Below are positions 34,070 through 43,418 of a stretch of 64,000 bases of DNA, one piece after another; the first letter of the stretch is position 1, and the number at the start of each line of letters is the position of its first letter. The notes beneath the pieces are model-generated. The model searched no databases and was not told the DNA's origin. It was given only the letters and a program-made list of their open reading frames with translations. This DNA is from Bordetella petrii. Its GTDB lineage: Bacteria > Pseudomonadota > Gammaproteobacteria > Burkholderiales > Burkholderiaceae_B. Both the position numbers and the translations under genes were made by a program. The DNA lies in NCBI RefSeq assembly GCF_017356245.1, contig NZ_JAFMZZ010000001.1, positions 529,073 to 593,072 on the forward strand, read 5' to 3'.

Positions 34070-36181
34070 TCAATTCGTCTGCGACAGGTCGATGCTGTAA
34101 ATCGCCCGGCCTTCGCCGGACCCGTCGTCGGCGGCCACCAGGGCGATTCCTGTCAGCCCGGCCGCCTGCGCCACGCTGAGGGAATCCTTGCCCGACTTGA
34201 ACAGCACGGCGCCAGCCACGTGCGCGGGGGTGAACCGCCAGCTGCGCGCGGCGCCGTTGGCGGCGCGGGTGATGCCCGGATTTTCCTTTATGTAATTGAT
34301 CACCACATCGCGGTTCGCATCGGGCGAGGCATAGACGATATCGAAGGCTTTGCCTTCACCCAGGATGTAGCGCGCGCTGCTTTCGGCGCGATAGTTGTTG
34401 GTGGCGACGATGAAATCCCGGCCGTCCACCGCCGCGCCGCGATAGGCCAGGTTCTTGATGCGGCTGCCCGGCGGCTGGGTGACGTCGATCTCGTACTGCA
34501 GGTCGGGGGTGGTGAACATGTCGAAGTTGTACCCGGCGAAGGCGGACTGGCCGGCGGGCACCTGGCCGGTCTTGGTGTCTTTGATCAGCCATTGGTCCTG
34601 CGTGGCCGCGGGGTCGATCTGGTTGAAGCGCAAGGCGGCGTTCTCGAGCCACAGCTTGAGTTCCGCGCCGGTGACCTTTACCGCGTATACGGTATTGGGA
34701 TACAGGTACAGGTCTGCGGCGTGGTAGATGGCCAGGGGGCCGGCGGCCACGTCGGTGTAGTCGCCGCCGCCCTGGAATCCGGCCTTGAACGGCGCGCTGA
34801 TCGACAGCACCGGCAGGCCGGCGTACTGCGGCAGATTGGCCGCGACATAATTGCTGACATAAGCCTGCTGGGCCTGGTTCACCAGCTGAATCGCCCCCGG
34901 GTCGCCCACGTCGGCGAACAGTGTGCTCATGCGGAAATCGGAACTGCCGATGGGCGTCTTGACGTATTCGACGGCGGCTTCGTGCTGGGTCTGCACCGAC
35001 GCGGCCACGGCCGCGTCGGCCTCGACATACTGGACATTGCCGTCGGCATCGGTCGTCTGGATGCTGCGCAGCTCGACCTGGGTTTGCGAGGCATCCACCT
35101 GCCAGGCTTTGCCGTCCCAGTGCAGCGTGTAGTCGATCACGCCCAGCGCCTTGCCCCATGAGCTGGCCATGACCGCGGGCACGCCGTGCACGGTGCCCGC
35201 GGCGTTGTCGATGCCGGCGTAGGTGTAGGCGGGACGATCTCCCCTATCGGGAAACACGCCATGCTGGTGTCCCATGACCAGCCCGTCGATGCCGGCAACC
35301 TGCGCGACATACAGGCCGGGGTTTTCCATGCCGGGGGAGTAGGCGGCGTCGCTCATGCCGCCGTGCAGCAGCACGAAGACCAGGTCCGCGCCCTGGGCGC
35401 GCGCCTGGGCGACGTAGCTTGCCGCGGCTTCGCGCCCGCCGCTTACCGTCACCTTGCCTTCCAGGTAGCGCTTGTCCCAATTCATGATGCCGGGCGTGGT
35501 CAGGCCGACCAGGCCGATCTTGATGGGCAGGGTGACCGGGTCGCCGTCTTCCTGGGTAGCGCTGATTTCCCGGTCCAGAATCACATAAGGGGGCAGCAGC
35601 GTCTTGCCGCCGGCGACGCTGGCGACATTGGCCAGCGTCATCGGAAAGCCCGGGCCCGCGCATTTCAGGCTAGAGTCCACGCCTTCGACGTCCAGGCCGC
35701 CGCCCAGCACCTGGTTGAGGAACGGCAGGCCGTAATTGAATTCATGATTGCCCAGCGTGCCGGCGTCGAATTTCAGCACCGCCATGGCCCTGTACATGGA
35801 CGACTGGCTGGCGCACGGAATGGGCGCGACCTGGGCCTCGTAGTCGGCTAGCGCCGTGCCCTGGATGGTATCGCCGTTGTCCACCAGCAGCGTGTTGGGA
35901 AATTCCTCGCGCGCGGCGCGTATCAGCGTGGCGGTGCGTTCGAATCCGTAGCTGGGATCGTCGGCCAGCTTGAAGTAGTCATAGCTGCGCACGTTGAAAT
36001 GCAGGTCGGTGGTGGCCAGCAGGGCCAGGTTCGCGACCGCGCTCTCCTGCTGCGCCGAGGGCGGCGCGTCGTCGTCGGAATCGTCGCTGTTGCTGCAGGC
36101 AGCCAGAGATACCGCCAGGGCCAGGGCAATCATCCGCGGAACATACTTGCGAGTGTCGAACAACGGCGCGCGCACGGACAT
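34070..36181 (-). CDS. CpdB/UshA-family nucleotidase lipoprotein
   Basis: This 703-residue two-domain metallophosphoesterase is probably a 2',3'-cyclic-nucleotide phosphodiesterase/3'-nucleotidase or 5'-nucleotidase that scavenges extracellular nucleotides. The N-terminus has a lipoprotein signal ending in LAAC (about residue 28), followed by an acidic linker. Metal ligands are in TTDLHFN, VDNGDTIQG, LGNHEFNYG, LLHGGMS and GHQHG. The C-terminal 5'-nucleotidase domain supplies the substrate pocket (YRAESSARY region). The start at 36181 is set by a strong AAGGAG SD 6 nt upstream; an earlier in-frame ATG overlaps that SD region. It is lipid-anchored rather than soluble periplasmic as in E. coli. 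Confidence 0.88.
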   Translation of the reverse strand: MSVRAPLFDTRKYVPRMIALALAVSLAACSNSDDSDDDAPPSAQQESAVANLALLATTDLHFNVRSYDYFKLADDPSYGFERTATLIRAAREEFPNTLLVDNGDTIQGTALADYEAQVAPIPCASQSSMYRAMAVLKFDAGTLGNHEFNYGLPFLNQVLGGGLDVEGVDSSLKCAGPGFPMTLANVASVAGGKTLLPPYVILDREISATQEDGDPVTLPIKIGLVGLTTPGIMNWDKRYLEGKVTVSGGREAAASYVAQARAQGADLVFVLLHGGMSDAAYSPGMENPGLYVAQVAGIDGLVMGHQHGVFPDRGDRPAYTYAGIDNAAGTVHGVPAVMASSWGKALGVIDYTLHWDGKAWQVDASQTQVELRSIQTTDADGNVQYVEADAAVAASVQTQHEAAVEYVKTPIGSSDFRMSTLFADVGDPGAIQLVNQAQQAYVSNYVAANLPQYAGLPVLSISAPFKAGFQGGGDYTDVAAGPLAIYHAADLYLYPNTVYAVKVTGAELKLWLENAALRFNQIDPAATQDQWLIKDTKTGQVPAGQSAFAGYNFDMFTTPDLQYEIDVTQPPGSRIKNLAYRGAAVDGRDFIVATNNYRAESSARYILGEGKAFDIVYASPDANRDVVINYIKENPGITRAANGAARSWRFTPAHVAGAVLFKSGKDSLSVAQAAGLTGIALVAADDGSGEGRAIYSIDLSQTN

Positions 36182-36277
36182 CGGAAACTCCTTATGGGTC
36201 AAGGGAGGCGTTGCCGAGTATCGGGCGTGTTGCTGACGGCGCTGTGACTGCTTGAGGCTTGCTGCGGAAAGTGTGTA

Positions 36278-37546
36278 TCAGGATGCAAGAAAGGCCCGCG
36301 CGCCCTCTGCCGCCACCACGCCGCTGGCCATGCATGCGGTCAGCAGATAGCCGCCGGTCGGCGCTTCCCAGTCCAGCATTTCGCCCGCGCAGAAAATGCC
36401 GGGTGCGGCCTTGAGCATCAGTGCGTCGTCGGCGGCTTCCAGGCGCACGCCGCCCGCGCTGCTGATGGCTTCGTCGATGGGGCGCGCGCGCAGCAGGCGC
36501 AGCGGCAGCGCCTTGATGCAGCGGGCCAGCCGTTCCATGTCGTGCCAGGCCTGCGCTGGCGCGCATTCACGCAGCAGCGCGGCCTTGGCGCCCTTGAGGC
36601 CGAGGCGGCTTTGCAGATGACTGGCCATGGAACGCGCGCCGCGCGGATGCGACACCTGCGCCAGGACGCGCCCGGCGGGCAGGTCCGGCAGCAGGTCGAC
36701 CCAGGCGAGCGCCGCGCCGTGCGCGTCGATGGCGTCGCGCAAGCCTGCCGACAAGGCATAGACCAGGCTGCCTTCGATGCCCGATTCGGTCAGCACGAAC
36801 TCGCCGCGCCGCCAGGGTCCGGGCGCGCCGCCGTCGTCCAGCGCCATGGCGGCCGACTTGACTGGCATGCCGGCGCAGCGCTCGCGCAAATGCGCGCTCC
36901 AGTCGGCCTCGAAGCCGCAATTGGCGGGCCGCAGCGGCGCCATGTCCACGCCGTGCGCCTGCAAGCCCGCGGCCCATGCCCCATCGGAGCCCAGCCGGGC
37001 CCAACTGGCGCCGCCCAGGGCCAGGATGGCGGCGTCGGCGCGCACGGCCAGCGCGCCCTGCGGCGTCTGGAAATGCAGGGTCTGCGGGCCGATGCCCGCA
37101 TTCGCGGCCCAGCCGTTCCAGTGGTGCCGCATGTGGAAGCGCACGCCCGCGGCGCGCAGCCGCGACAGCCAGGCGCGCAATAGCGGCGCGGCTTTCATTT
37201 CACGGGGAAATACGCGGCCCGACGAACCGACGAAGGTGTCGACGCCCAGCCCGTGCGTCCAGTCGCGCAAGGCCCGGGCATCGAAGCGGCTGAGCCAGCC
37301 GGCCACGGCCGCGCTGCGCGCGCCATAGCGTTGATTGAAGCGCTCGGCCGGCTCGCTGTGGGTAAGGTTCAGTCCGCCGCGGCCGGCCAGCAGGAACTTG
37401 CGCCCCACCGACGGCATGCTGTCGTAGAGGTCGGCCTGTATGCCGTGCCGCGCCAGGGTTTCGGCCGCCATCAGCCCGGCGGGGCCGCCGCCGATGATGG
37501 CGACGCGGACGGCGGCAGAGGACACGGGCGGGATGGAGTCGGACAT
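36278..37546 (-). CDS. BaiN/HI0933-family flavoprotein
   Basis: This 422-residue FAD protein is of the HI0933/BaiN (YhiN-like) family, named after putative NAD(P)/FAD oxidoreductases. The FAD Rossmann motif VAIIGGGPAGLMAAETLARHG is near residue 15, followed by GRKFLLAGRGGLNLTHSE, a family hallmark, and the C-terminal FCAGEMLDWEAPTGGYLLT. The exact reaction is unknown for most members. The start MSDSIPP is the family start; the open frame upstream belongs to a shadow of the MFS gene. It lies 62 bp downstream of the MFS-ABM gene on the same strand. Confidence 0.88.
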   Translation of the reverse strand: MSDSIPPVSSAAVRVAIIGGGPAGLMAAETLARHGIQADLYDSMPSVGRKFLLAGRGGLNLTHSEPAERFNQRYGARSAAVAGWLSRFDARALRDWTHGLGVDTFVGSSGRVFPREMKAAPLLRAWLSRLRAAGVRFHMRHHWNGWAANAGIGPQTLHFQTPQGALAVRADAAILALGGASWARLGSDGAWAAGLQAHGVDMAPLRPANCGFEADWSAHLRERCAGMPVKSAAMALDDGGAPGPWRRGEFVLTESGIEGSLVYALSAGLRDAIDAHGAALAWVDLLPDLPAGRVLAQVSHPRGARSMASHLQSRLGLKGAKAALLRECAPAQAWHDMERLARCIKALPLRLLRARPIDEAISSAGGVRLEAADDALMLKAAPGIFCAGEMLDWEAPTGGYLLTACMASGVVAAEGARAFLAS

Positions 37547-37608
37547 GAGCAATGAAAAGCGGAAGGCGCGCTGCGATTGTCGCATGGCGCGCCGCCCTGC
37601 CCGGTTTG

Positions 37609-39228
37609 CTATGCCTGCCCCGCGCCAGGCCGATTGATGGCCAGCAGATGCCTGACCACCGGGGGCTGCGCGCCGCGATGGAAGCGCAGTACCTCGGCCT
37701 GGACATCGGCGTCGGCCCAGGAAACCCGATGGTGCTGGCGCAGGTGCTCGGCCCAGGATTCGACCTGGAACCATTCCAGCATGACATTCTCGTCGGCCGC
37801 GTCTTCGGTGACGCCCCAGTTGTAGGCGCCATCGCGCCGCCGTTCGGCCGACAGCCGCGCCAGCGCCCGCAGGAAATCCGGCCGGTCCGCGGGCGCGACC
37901 TGGTATTCGATGAGTATCATCACGGGCCCCCGGTCGTGCTCGACCGGGGCCGCCGTCAAGGGTTCGGGCCAGTGGTTGGAGGGCACCAGGTCGGCCTCGC
38001 CGCGCGGCAGCTTGACCCGGTGCGCGGCGAAGCCGACCAGCACCAGGCCGGCGGCGCCGGCCAGCAGGGTTGCCGGCACCCCCACCCCTTCGGCCACGGC
38101 ACCCCAGCCGAGGCTGCCCGCGGTCATGGCGCCGTTGAACACCGTCAGGTAGACGGCCAGCGAACGCCCCCGCACCCAGTTCGGCAGAATGGACTGCGCC
38201 ACGCCGTTGAGTGTGGTCAGCGCGGTGATCCAGGCCGCGCCCAGCACCAGCAGGCCGGCTACCGCGGCCCACTGCGGCGGAGCGAACGACAGAAAGGCCA
38301 TGACGGCCGCCGTGACCAGCGCCGCGCCCAGCAGCAGGCCGTCGGCGCTGAGGCGGTCGCGCAGCTTCGGCATGAAGATGGCGCCGCCGATCGCGCCCAG
38401 GCCCACGGCCCCCAGCAGGATGCCGTAGAAGCCGGCGCCGCCGCCCAGCAGGCTGCGCGCTACCAGCGGCAGCAGCGCCCACACCGAACTGGCCAGCGCG
38501 AAGAACAGGAACGCGCGCGCCAGCACGATGTGCAGATCGCGGCTGGCGCGCGCATAGCGCAGCCCGGCGCGGAAGGCGCCGGCAAAACGTTCGGACAGCT
38601 CGTCTTGCGCGGCGGCCGGGCGGCGCCACCACAGCAGCGCCGCCACCACGAAGACATAACTGATGACGTCCACGCCATAGGTGACCGCGGCGCCCAGGCC
38701 GGCCAGGACCACCCCGCCCAGGGCGGGGCCGACGGCGCGCGCAATATTGATGCCCAGCGAATTGAGCGCGACGGCGCTCTTGAGGTCTTTCTTGTCGACC
38801 AGCTCGGGCACGATGGCCTGCCAGGTCGGCCCCATCAAGGCCGCGCCGATGCCGCCCAGGAAGGTCAGGGCCACCAGCGATGCCACCGATTGCAGGCCGG
38901 CGGCCGACAACAGCATCAGGGTGACGCTGGTGCAAGCCAGCAGGATCTGGATGCCGATGAGAAACTTGCGGCGGTCGAGAATGTCGGACAGCACGCCGGC
39001 GGGAATGGCCAGCAGGAAGACCGGCAGCGTGGCGGCCGCCTGCACCAGCGCAACGGCGGCCGGCGACGGCGACAGGTCGGTCATCAGCCAGGAACTGGCG
39101 ACATCGCGGATGAAGCTGCCGGTGTTGCCGATGACGGTGGCCACCCACAGCACGGCAAAGACCGTCTGGCGCAGCGGCGCGAAGCCGCCCGTGGATGCGG
39201 CGGCCGGCACAGGTTCGCGCGTGGTCAC
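37609..39228 (-). CDS. MFS exporter fused to an ABM-like domain
   Basis: This is a 539-residue protein. Residues about 15-420 form a 12-helix MFS_3/EntS-type transporter with DRRKFLIG after helix 2 and SLGINIARAVGPALGGV in the middle. The last ~103 residues (from MILIEYQVAPADR) form a soluble ferredoxin-like ABM (antibiotic biosynthesis monooxygenase-like) domain. The start is a GTG at 39228 with an AAGGAG SD 8 nt upstream; no ATG fits. ABM domains in other proteins are small oxygenases or dimerisation modules, so the fusion may couple sensing or modification to export. The substrate is unknown. Confidence 0.87.
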   Translation of the reverse strand: MTTREPVPAAASTGGFAPLRQTVFAVLWVATVIGNTGSFIRDVASSWLMTDLSPSPAAVALVQAAATLPVFLLAIPAGVLSDILDRRKFLIGIQILLACTSVTLMLLSAAGLQSVASLVALTFLGGIGAALMGPTWQAIVPELVDKKDLKSAVALNSLGINIARAVGPALGGVVLAGLGAAVTYGVDVISYVFVVAALLWWRRPAAAQDELSERFAGAFRAGLRYARASRDLHIVLARAFLFFALASSVWALLPLVARSLLGGGAGFYGILLGAVGLGAIGGAIFMPKLRDRLSADGLLLGAALVTAAVMAFLSFAPPQWAAVAGLLVLGAAWITALTTLNGVAQSILPNWVRGRSLAVYLTVFNGAMTAGSLGWGAVAEGVGVPATLLAGAAGLVLVGFAAHRVKLPRGEADLVPSNHWPEPLTAAPVEHDRGPVMILIEYQVAPADRPDFLRALARLSAERRRDGAYNWGVTEDAADENVMLEWFQVESWAEHLRQHHRVSWADADVQAEVLRFHRGAQPPVVRHLLAINRPGAGQA

Positions 39229-39265
39229 GATGCTTGCTCCTTGTTGAGGGCTTCCCCCGATGAGA

Positions 39266-41158
39266 TTACACGGCCCAGCAGGAACAGCCCAGGGCGCCGA
39301 AGAAGCCCTGCAGGTCCGATACCGGCGCCCGCGCGGCCCAGGCGCGCGCATGATCGTGGCCATGCAGGCCGCAGGCGCTGGCGCAGCCGCAGGACGCCAT
39401 GGCCTGGTAGCGCGGATACAGCGAGTTCTTGCCGGCGCCGTCCGGCTCGCCCCATGCGCCGTAGCCCTTGAACAGCCGCGTCGGCGACCAGTCGGGCATG
39501 GCGGGCGGCAGCGGGTTGTCGTCCAGCGCCGCGAAATCGCCCTCGCCATAGACGACGCGTCCGCCTACCACGGTGAGGTGCGAGGTCAGGAACGAGATCT
39601 CGTCCTCGGGCACGCTGAAATAATCCTTGCTGGGCACGATCAAGTCGGCCAGCTGGCCCACCGAGATGCGGCCGCGCTTGCCTTCTTCATTGGAGAACCA
39701 GGCCACGTTCTCGGTCCACATGCGCAGCGCCGTCTCGCGGTCCAGCAGATTGCGCTGCGGATAGAGCCGCAGGCCGCCCAGCGTGGCGCCCGTGACCAGC
39801 CACGACAGCGACACCCAGGGGTTGTAGGAAGCCACGCGCGTGGCATCGGTGCCGGCCGACGTCTTGACGCCCCGCTCCAGGATGCGCTTGACGGGCGGCG
39901 TGGCCTCGGCAGCCCGGGCACCGTAGCGTTCGACGAAGTATTCGCCCTGGTAAGCCATGCGGTGCTGCACGGCAATGCCGCCGCCCAGCGCCGCGATGCG
40001 GTCGATGGACTTGTCGGAAATCGTCTCGGCGTGGTCGAAGAACCAGTTGATGCCCGCCAGCGGCGTGTCCCGGTTGACCTTTTCGAACACATCGAGCGCG
40101 CGCGAAATCGTTTCGTCGTACGTGGCATGCAGGCGCCAGGGCCACTGGTTCTGGACCAGCACGCGCACGACTTCTTCGAGCTCGTTTTCCATCTGCGGCG
40201 GCATGTCGGGACGTTCGACGCGGAAGTCCTCGAAATCGGCCGCGGAATACACCAGCATTTCCCCGGCGCCGTTGTGGCGGAAGTAATCGTCGCCCTGCTT
40301 GTACTTGACCGAGGACGTCCATTTGAGGAAGTCTTCTTTTTCCTGTTTGGGTTTCTGCGTGAACAGGTTGTAGGCCAGGCGCACGGTGATCTGGCCGGCG
40401 TCGGCCAGCTTCTGGATGACCTCGTAGTCTTCCGGATAGTTCTGGAAGCCGCCGCCGGCATCGATGACGCCGGTCACGCCCAGGCGGTTCAGTTCGCGCA
40501 TGAAGTGGCGCGTGGAATTGAGCTGGTACTCGAGCGGCAGCCTGGGCCCCTTGGCCAGGGTGGCGTAAAGAATGGTGGCGTTGGGCTGCGCCAGCAGCAG
40601 GCCCGTGGGATTGCCGTTGGCATCGCGCGCGATCTGGCCGCCCGGCGGCTCGGGCGTGTCTTTGGTGTAGCCCACGGCGCGCAGCGCCGCCGCATTGAGC
40701 AGCGCGCGGTCATACAGGTGCAGCAGGAACACCGGGGTATCGGGCGCGATGGCGTTGATTTCGTCGAGAGTGGGCAGGCGCTTCTCGGCAAACTGGTGCT
40801 CGGTAAAGCCGCCGACCACGCGCACCCATTGAGGTGCGGGCGTGATGGCAACCTGGCGCCGCAGCATGTCCAGTGCATCGGCCAGCGAGCGCACGCCGTC
40901 CCAGCGCAGCTCCATGTTGTAGTTCAAGCCGCCGCGCACCACATGGGTATGGTTGTCGAACAGGCCCGGCAGCACGCGCCGGCGCTTCAGGTCGACGACC
41001 CGGGTGCCCCGGCCCGTCAGCGGCATGATTTCTTCATCGCTGCCCACGGCAACGAACCTGCCGGATTTGACCGCCACCGCGCTGGCCGTCGGCCTGGCGC
41101 GATCCAGCGTCGTGATCTGGCCATTGTGGAAAATGACGTCGGGACTGGAATCGGACAC
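39266..41158 (-). CDS. YtcJ-like amidohydrolase with Cys/His-rich tail
   Basis: This 630-residue amidohydrolase of the YtcJ/ExoP group has LPGLFDNHTHVVRGG (HxH metal site) near residue 75, RLHATYDE and FFDHAE with further metal histidines, and TSAGTDATR with the catalytic Asp. The last ~45 residues form an unusual tail with two CxC pairs and a third cysteine (ASCGCASACGLHGHDH and CSCWAV). The first GTG at 41176 overlaps the SD AAAGGAG. The second GTG at 41158 has that SD 8 nt upstream and is the better start. It is in one unit with the XapX and YcaC-like genes. Confidence 0.85.
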   Translation of the reverse strand: MSDSSPDVIFHNGQITTLDRARPTASAVAVKSGRFVAVGSDEEIMPLTGRGTRVVDLKRRRVLPGLFDNHTHVVRGGLNYNMELRWDGVRSLADALDMLRRQVAITPAPQWVRVVGGFTEHQFAEKRLPTLDEINAIAPDTPVFLLHLYDRALLNAAALRAVGYTKDTPEPPGGQIARDANGNPTGLLLAQPNATILYATLAKGPRLPLEYQLNSTRHFMRELNRLGVTGVIDAGGGFQNYPEDYEVIQKLADAGQITVRLAYNLFTQKPKQEKEDFLKWTSSVKYKQGDDYFRHNGAGEMLVYSAADFEDFRVERPDMPPQMENELEEVVRVLVQNQWPWRLHATYDETISRALDVFEKVNRDTPLAGINWFFDHAETISDKSIDRIAALGGGIAVQHRMAYQGEYFVERYGARAAEATPPVKRILERGVKTSAGTDATRVASYNPWVSLSWLVTGATLGGLRLYPQRNLLDRETALRMWTENVAWFSNEEGKRGRISVGQLADLIVPSKDYFSVPEDEISFLTSHLTVVGGRVVYGEGDFAALDDNPLPPAMPDWSPTRLFKGYGAWGEPDGAGKNSLYPRYQAMASCGCASACGLHGHDHARAWAARAPVSDLQGFFGALGCSCWAV

Positions 41159-41184
41159 GATAGATGCTCCTTTCACAGGGCGCG

Positions 41185-41457
41185 CTAGGACGGTTCGCGC
41201 CCGCTCGTCCGGGCGGCCGCCTGCCGCCCCGGCAGCTGGCCCAGCACGTGGCTGGTGGCCTGCGTCTTGTTGCAGGCCGTACTGAAGGCCGTGCCGTTCA
41301 GCAGCTGCTTGCCCACCGGAATCACTTGCTCGCCGAGCAGGATGCCCAGCAGCCCCACCAGCGCCACCAGCGGCGGCGCGGGCGAGCGCACGTTCAGCAC
41401 ACTGTAGATAACACCGACCAGCAGGCCGGCGCCGAGAGACAGGACATAGAGTTTCAT
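41185..41457 (-). CDS. XapX-domain (DUF1427) small membrane protein
   Basis: This 90-residue protein has two hydrophobic segments: MKLYVLSLGAGLLVGVIYSV, then LVALVGLLGILLGEQVIPVG after a VRSPAPP turn. This is the XapX/DUF1427 pattern, a family of unknown function often found beside hydrolases. The C-terminal ~35 residues are polar and specific to this protein. A GAGG SD precedes the ATG. It sits between the amidohydrolase and YcaC-like genes with gaps of 26 and 35 bp, so it is likely co-transcribed. Confidence 0.85.
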   Translation of the reverse strand: MKLYVLSLGAGLLVGVIYSVLNVRSPAPPLVALVGLLGILLGEQVIPVGKQLLNGTAFSTACNKTQATSHVLGQLPGRQAAARTSGREPS

Positions 41458-41492
41458 GGCTTTACCTCGCTTGCCGGCGGCTGGACGAATGG

Positions 41493-42173
41493 CTACTTGG
41501 CCGGGTTGGGGCCGATGCGCTCGCCGTGCTGCACGCGCTCGGGCGCCTTGTGCACCATGGTGTAAGCGTAGTCCACGCCCATGCCATAGGCGCCGGAATG
41601 CTCCTTCACGATCTGCATGACCGCATCGTAGGTGTCCCGGCGCGCCCAGTCGCGCTGCCATTCCAGCAGCACCTGCTGCCAGGTCACCGGCACGATGCCG
41701 GCCTGGACCATGCGGTCGATCGCATACTTGTGCGCATCGGCCGACGTGCCGCCGGAAGCGTCGGTAACCATGTAGATTTCATAGCCGCCTTCCAGCGCGG
41801 CGCACAGCGCGAAGGTGGTGTTGCAGACTTCCGTCCACAGGCCCGAAACGACGATCTTCTTGCGGCCGCTGGCGGCCAACGCGTCGCGCACATTCTGGTC
41901 GTCCCAGGAATTCATCGAAGTGCGCTCCAGGATCTTGTGCTCGGGGAAGACGGCCAGCAGTTCGGGATAGGTGTGGCCCGAGAAGCTCTCGGTTTCGACA
42001 GTGGTGATGGTGGCGGGGATATTGAACGCCTTGGCGGCCTTGGCCAGGCCGACCACGTTGTTCTTCAGGACCTGGCGGTCGATCGACTGCACGCCAAAGG
42101 CCATCTGCGGCTGCTGGTCGATGAAGATGATCTGGCTGTTCTGCGGAGTCAGGACTTCAAGATATTTCGACAT
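41493..42173 (-). CDS. YcaC-like isochorismatase-family hydrolase
   Basis: This is a 226-residue cysteine hydrolase. The catalytic Asp is in IIFIDQQPQMAFG near residue 20, and the nucleophile is Cys in SGLWTEVCNTT. The middle NSWDDQNVRDALAASGRKKI matches YcaC, where a Lys normally precedes it; here the segment reads ERTSMNSW, so the usual lysine may be Arg. Members hydrolyse amides or nitriles of unknown identity. The GGGAG SD supports the start; the open frame upstream is a shadow. It is the first gene of the hydrolase-XapX-amidohydrolase unit, divergent from a LysR gene. Confidence 0.85.
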   Translation of the reverse strand: MSKYLEVLTPQNSQIIFIDQQPQMAFGVQSIDRQVLKNNVVGLAKAAKAFNIPATITTVETESFSGHTYPELLAVFPEHKILERTSMNSWDDQNVRDALAASGRKKIVVSGLWTEVCNTTFALCAALEGGYEIYMVTDASGGTSADAHKYAIDRMVQAGIVPVTWQQVLLEWQRDWARRDTYDAVMQIVKEHSGAYGMGVDYAYTMVHKAPERVQHGERIGPNPAK

Positions 42174-42349
42174 GGCAATGCTCCCATCAGTAATGGTAGA
42201 ACGGAAGGCGCGGCGGCATGCGCCGCGCAAGGAAAATGGCGGGCGGCGCCGCGGCTGTCGTAAGGGCGGCGTTCGCTCATGGCGGGCTTTTTGGCGGTGG
42301 TGTTGCGATGCGTGCCAGTGTAGGGGCCGCGGCGCGCGAACTGAATGGC

Positions 42350-42369
42350 AAGAATGGAATTCCATTCTT
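42350..42369. promoter_or_regulatory. Perfect 20-bp palindrome between ycaC-like and lysR genes
   Basis: AAGAATGGAATTCCATTCTT is self-complementary over all 20 bases and lies 75 bp upstream of the LysR start in the 270-bp divergent spacer. A partial GAATGG copy sits just to its left. It is a strong candidate LysR binding site. Confidence 0.6.
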
Positions 42370-42443
42370 TCCGGTATTGACGCGATGGAGGCGGGGGTCT
42401 TGCGCGGCTTTGACAGTAGAATCAATCCGCCAAGATCGATTCC

Positions 42444-43388
42444 ATGACCGCCATGAACAAGCTGCCCGACCTGGAAGCCTGGGCCATCTTCGCCAAGGTG
42501 GCCGACACCGGGTCATTTGCCCGCGCCGCCGCCGAGCTTGCCCTGTCGCAGGCCACCGTTTCCAAGGCCATCACCCGCCTGGAAACGCGCATGAAGACCA
42601 TGCTGTTCCACCGCACCTCGCGCCGCATGTCCCTGACCGAGAGCGGGCTGGCCGCGCTGGAGCGCGCGACCCGCATCCTGGAAGAAGGCGAAGCGGTAGA
42701 GGCCGAACTGGCCGAGCAGTCGGCCAGCCTGCGCGGCCCGGTGCGCATTGCCGCGCCGATGTCGTTCGGGCTGTCGCATCTGGCGCCCGCCCTGCCGCCG
42801 TTCATGGAGGCCTGCCCCGAGGTCAGCCTGGACATCGAGTTCAGCGACGAGCTGGTCGACCTGGTTGCGCACCGCTTCGATCTGGGGCTGCGCATCTCTA
42901 CCCTGGCCGATTCCAGCCTGCAGGCCCGGCGTCTGTGCAGCGTGCGCATCCTGCTGGTCGGCGCGCCGGCCTATTTCGAACGCCATGGCCGGCCGCGTCA
43001 TCCGCGCGACCTGGCCGGGCACCGCGCCCTGCAATACGCCTATTCGCGCAGCGGCCCGGGCTGGCGGTTCCGGCACGAACGGCATGGCGAATTCACTCAG
43101 TCGGTGGAGCCTTCGCTGCGGGCCAACAACGCCGAAGCGCTGACGCACGCCTTGCTGGCCGGGCTGGGGCTGGCGCTGCAGCCCGAGTTCCTGGCCTGGC
43201 AGGATATCCAGGCGGGCCGGCTGGAAACGGTCATGGACGACTGGCAGGTCGAACCCATCGCGCTGCACATCCTGACTCCGCCCGGGCGCCGGCGGCCGGC
43301 GCGGGTGCAGGCCTTTATCGACTACCTGGCCGAGCGCTTCGCCAGCCAGCCCTGGGCCCGCGGCGAAGAATGGGGCCGCGAAGACTGA
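42444..43388 (+). CDS. LysR-family transcriptional regulator
   Basis: This is a 314-residue LTTR of the CrgA/AaeR-like branch, with HTH in LEAWAIFAKVADTGSFARAA and ATVSKAITRLETRM. The TSRRMSLTESG linker and the effector domain from about residue 96 (LRGPVRIAAPMSFG) are typical. It is divergent from the YcaC/XapX/amidohydrolase unit across a spacer with a perfect 20-bp palindrome, which it probably binds. The closing AITE-less GEEWGRED tail is hydrophilic. Confidence 0.9.
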   Translation: MTAMNKLPDLEAWAIFAKVADTGSFARAAAELALSQATVSKAITRLETRMKTMLFHRTSRRMSLTESGLAALERATRILEEGEAVEAELAEQSASLRGPVRIAAPMSFGLSHLAPALPPFMEACPEVSLDIEFSDELVDLVAHRFDLGLRISTLADSSLQARRLCSVRILLVGAPAYFERHGRPRHPRDLAGHRALQYAYSRSGPGWRFRHERHGEFTQSVEPSLRANNAEALTHALLAGLGLALQPEFLAWQDIQAGRLETVMDDWQVEPIALHILTPPGRRRPARVQAFIDYLAERFASQPWARGEEWGRED

Positions 43389-43418
43389 CGGCCCGGCCCG
43401 GTGGCCGGCGGGGCCCGC

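Noticed and set aside
39229..39549. 107-residue N-terminal extension of the MFS-ABM protein
   Set aside because: It is arginine- and proline-rich, overlaps the amidohydrolase frame, and the GTG at 39228 has a strong SD.
39260..41188. 642-codon plus-strand frame opposite the amidohydrolase
   Set aside because: Same codon-mirror pattern; the minus-strand frame has an SD, catalytic motifs and operon neighbours.
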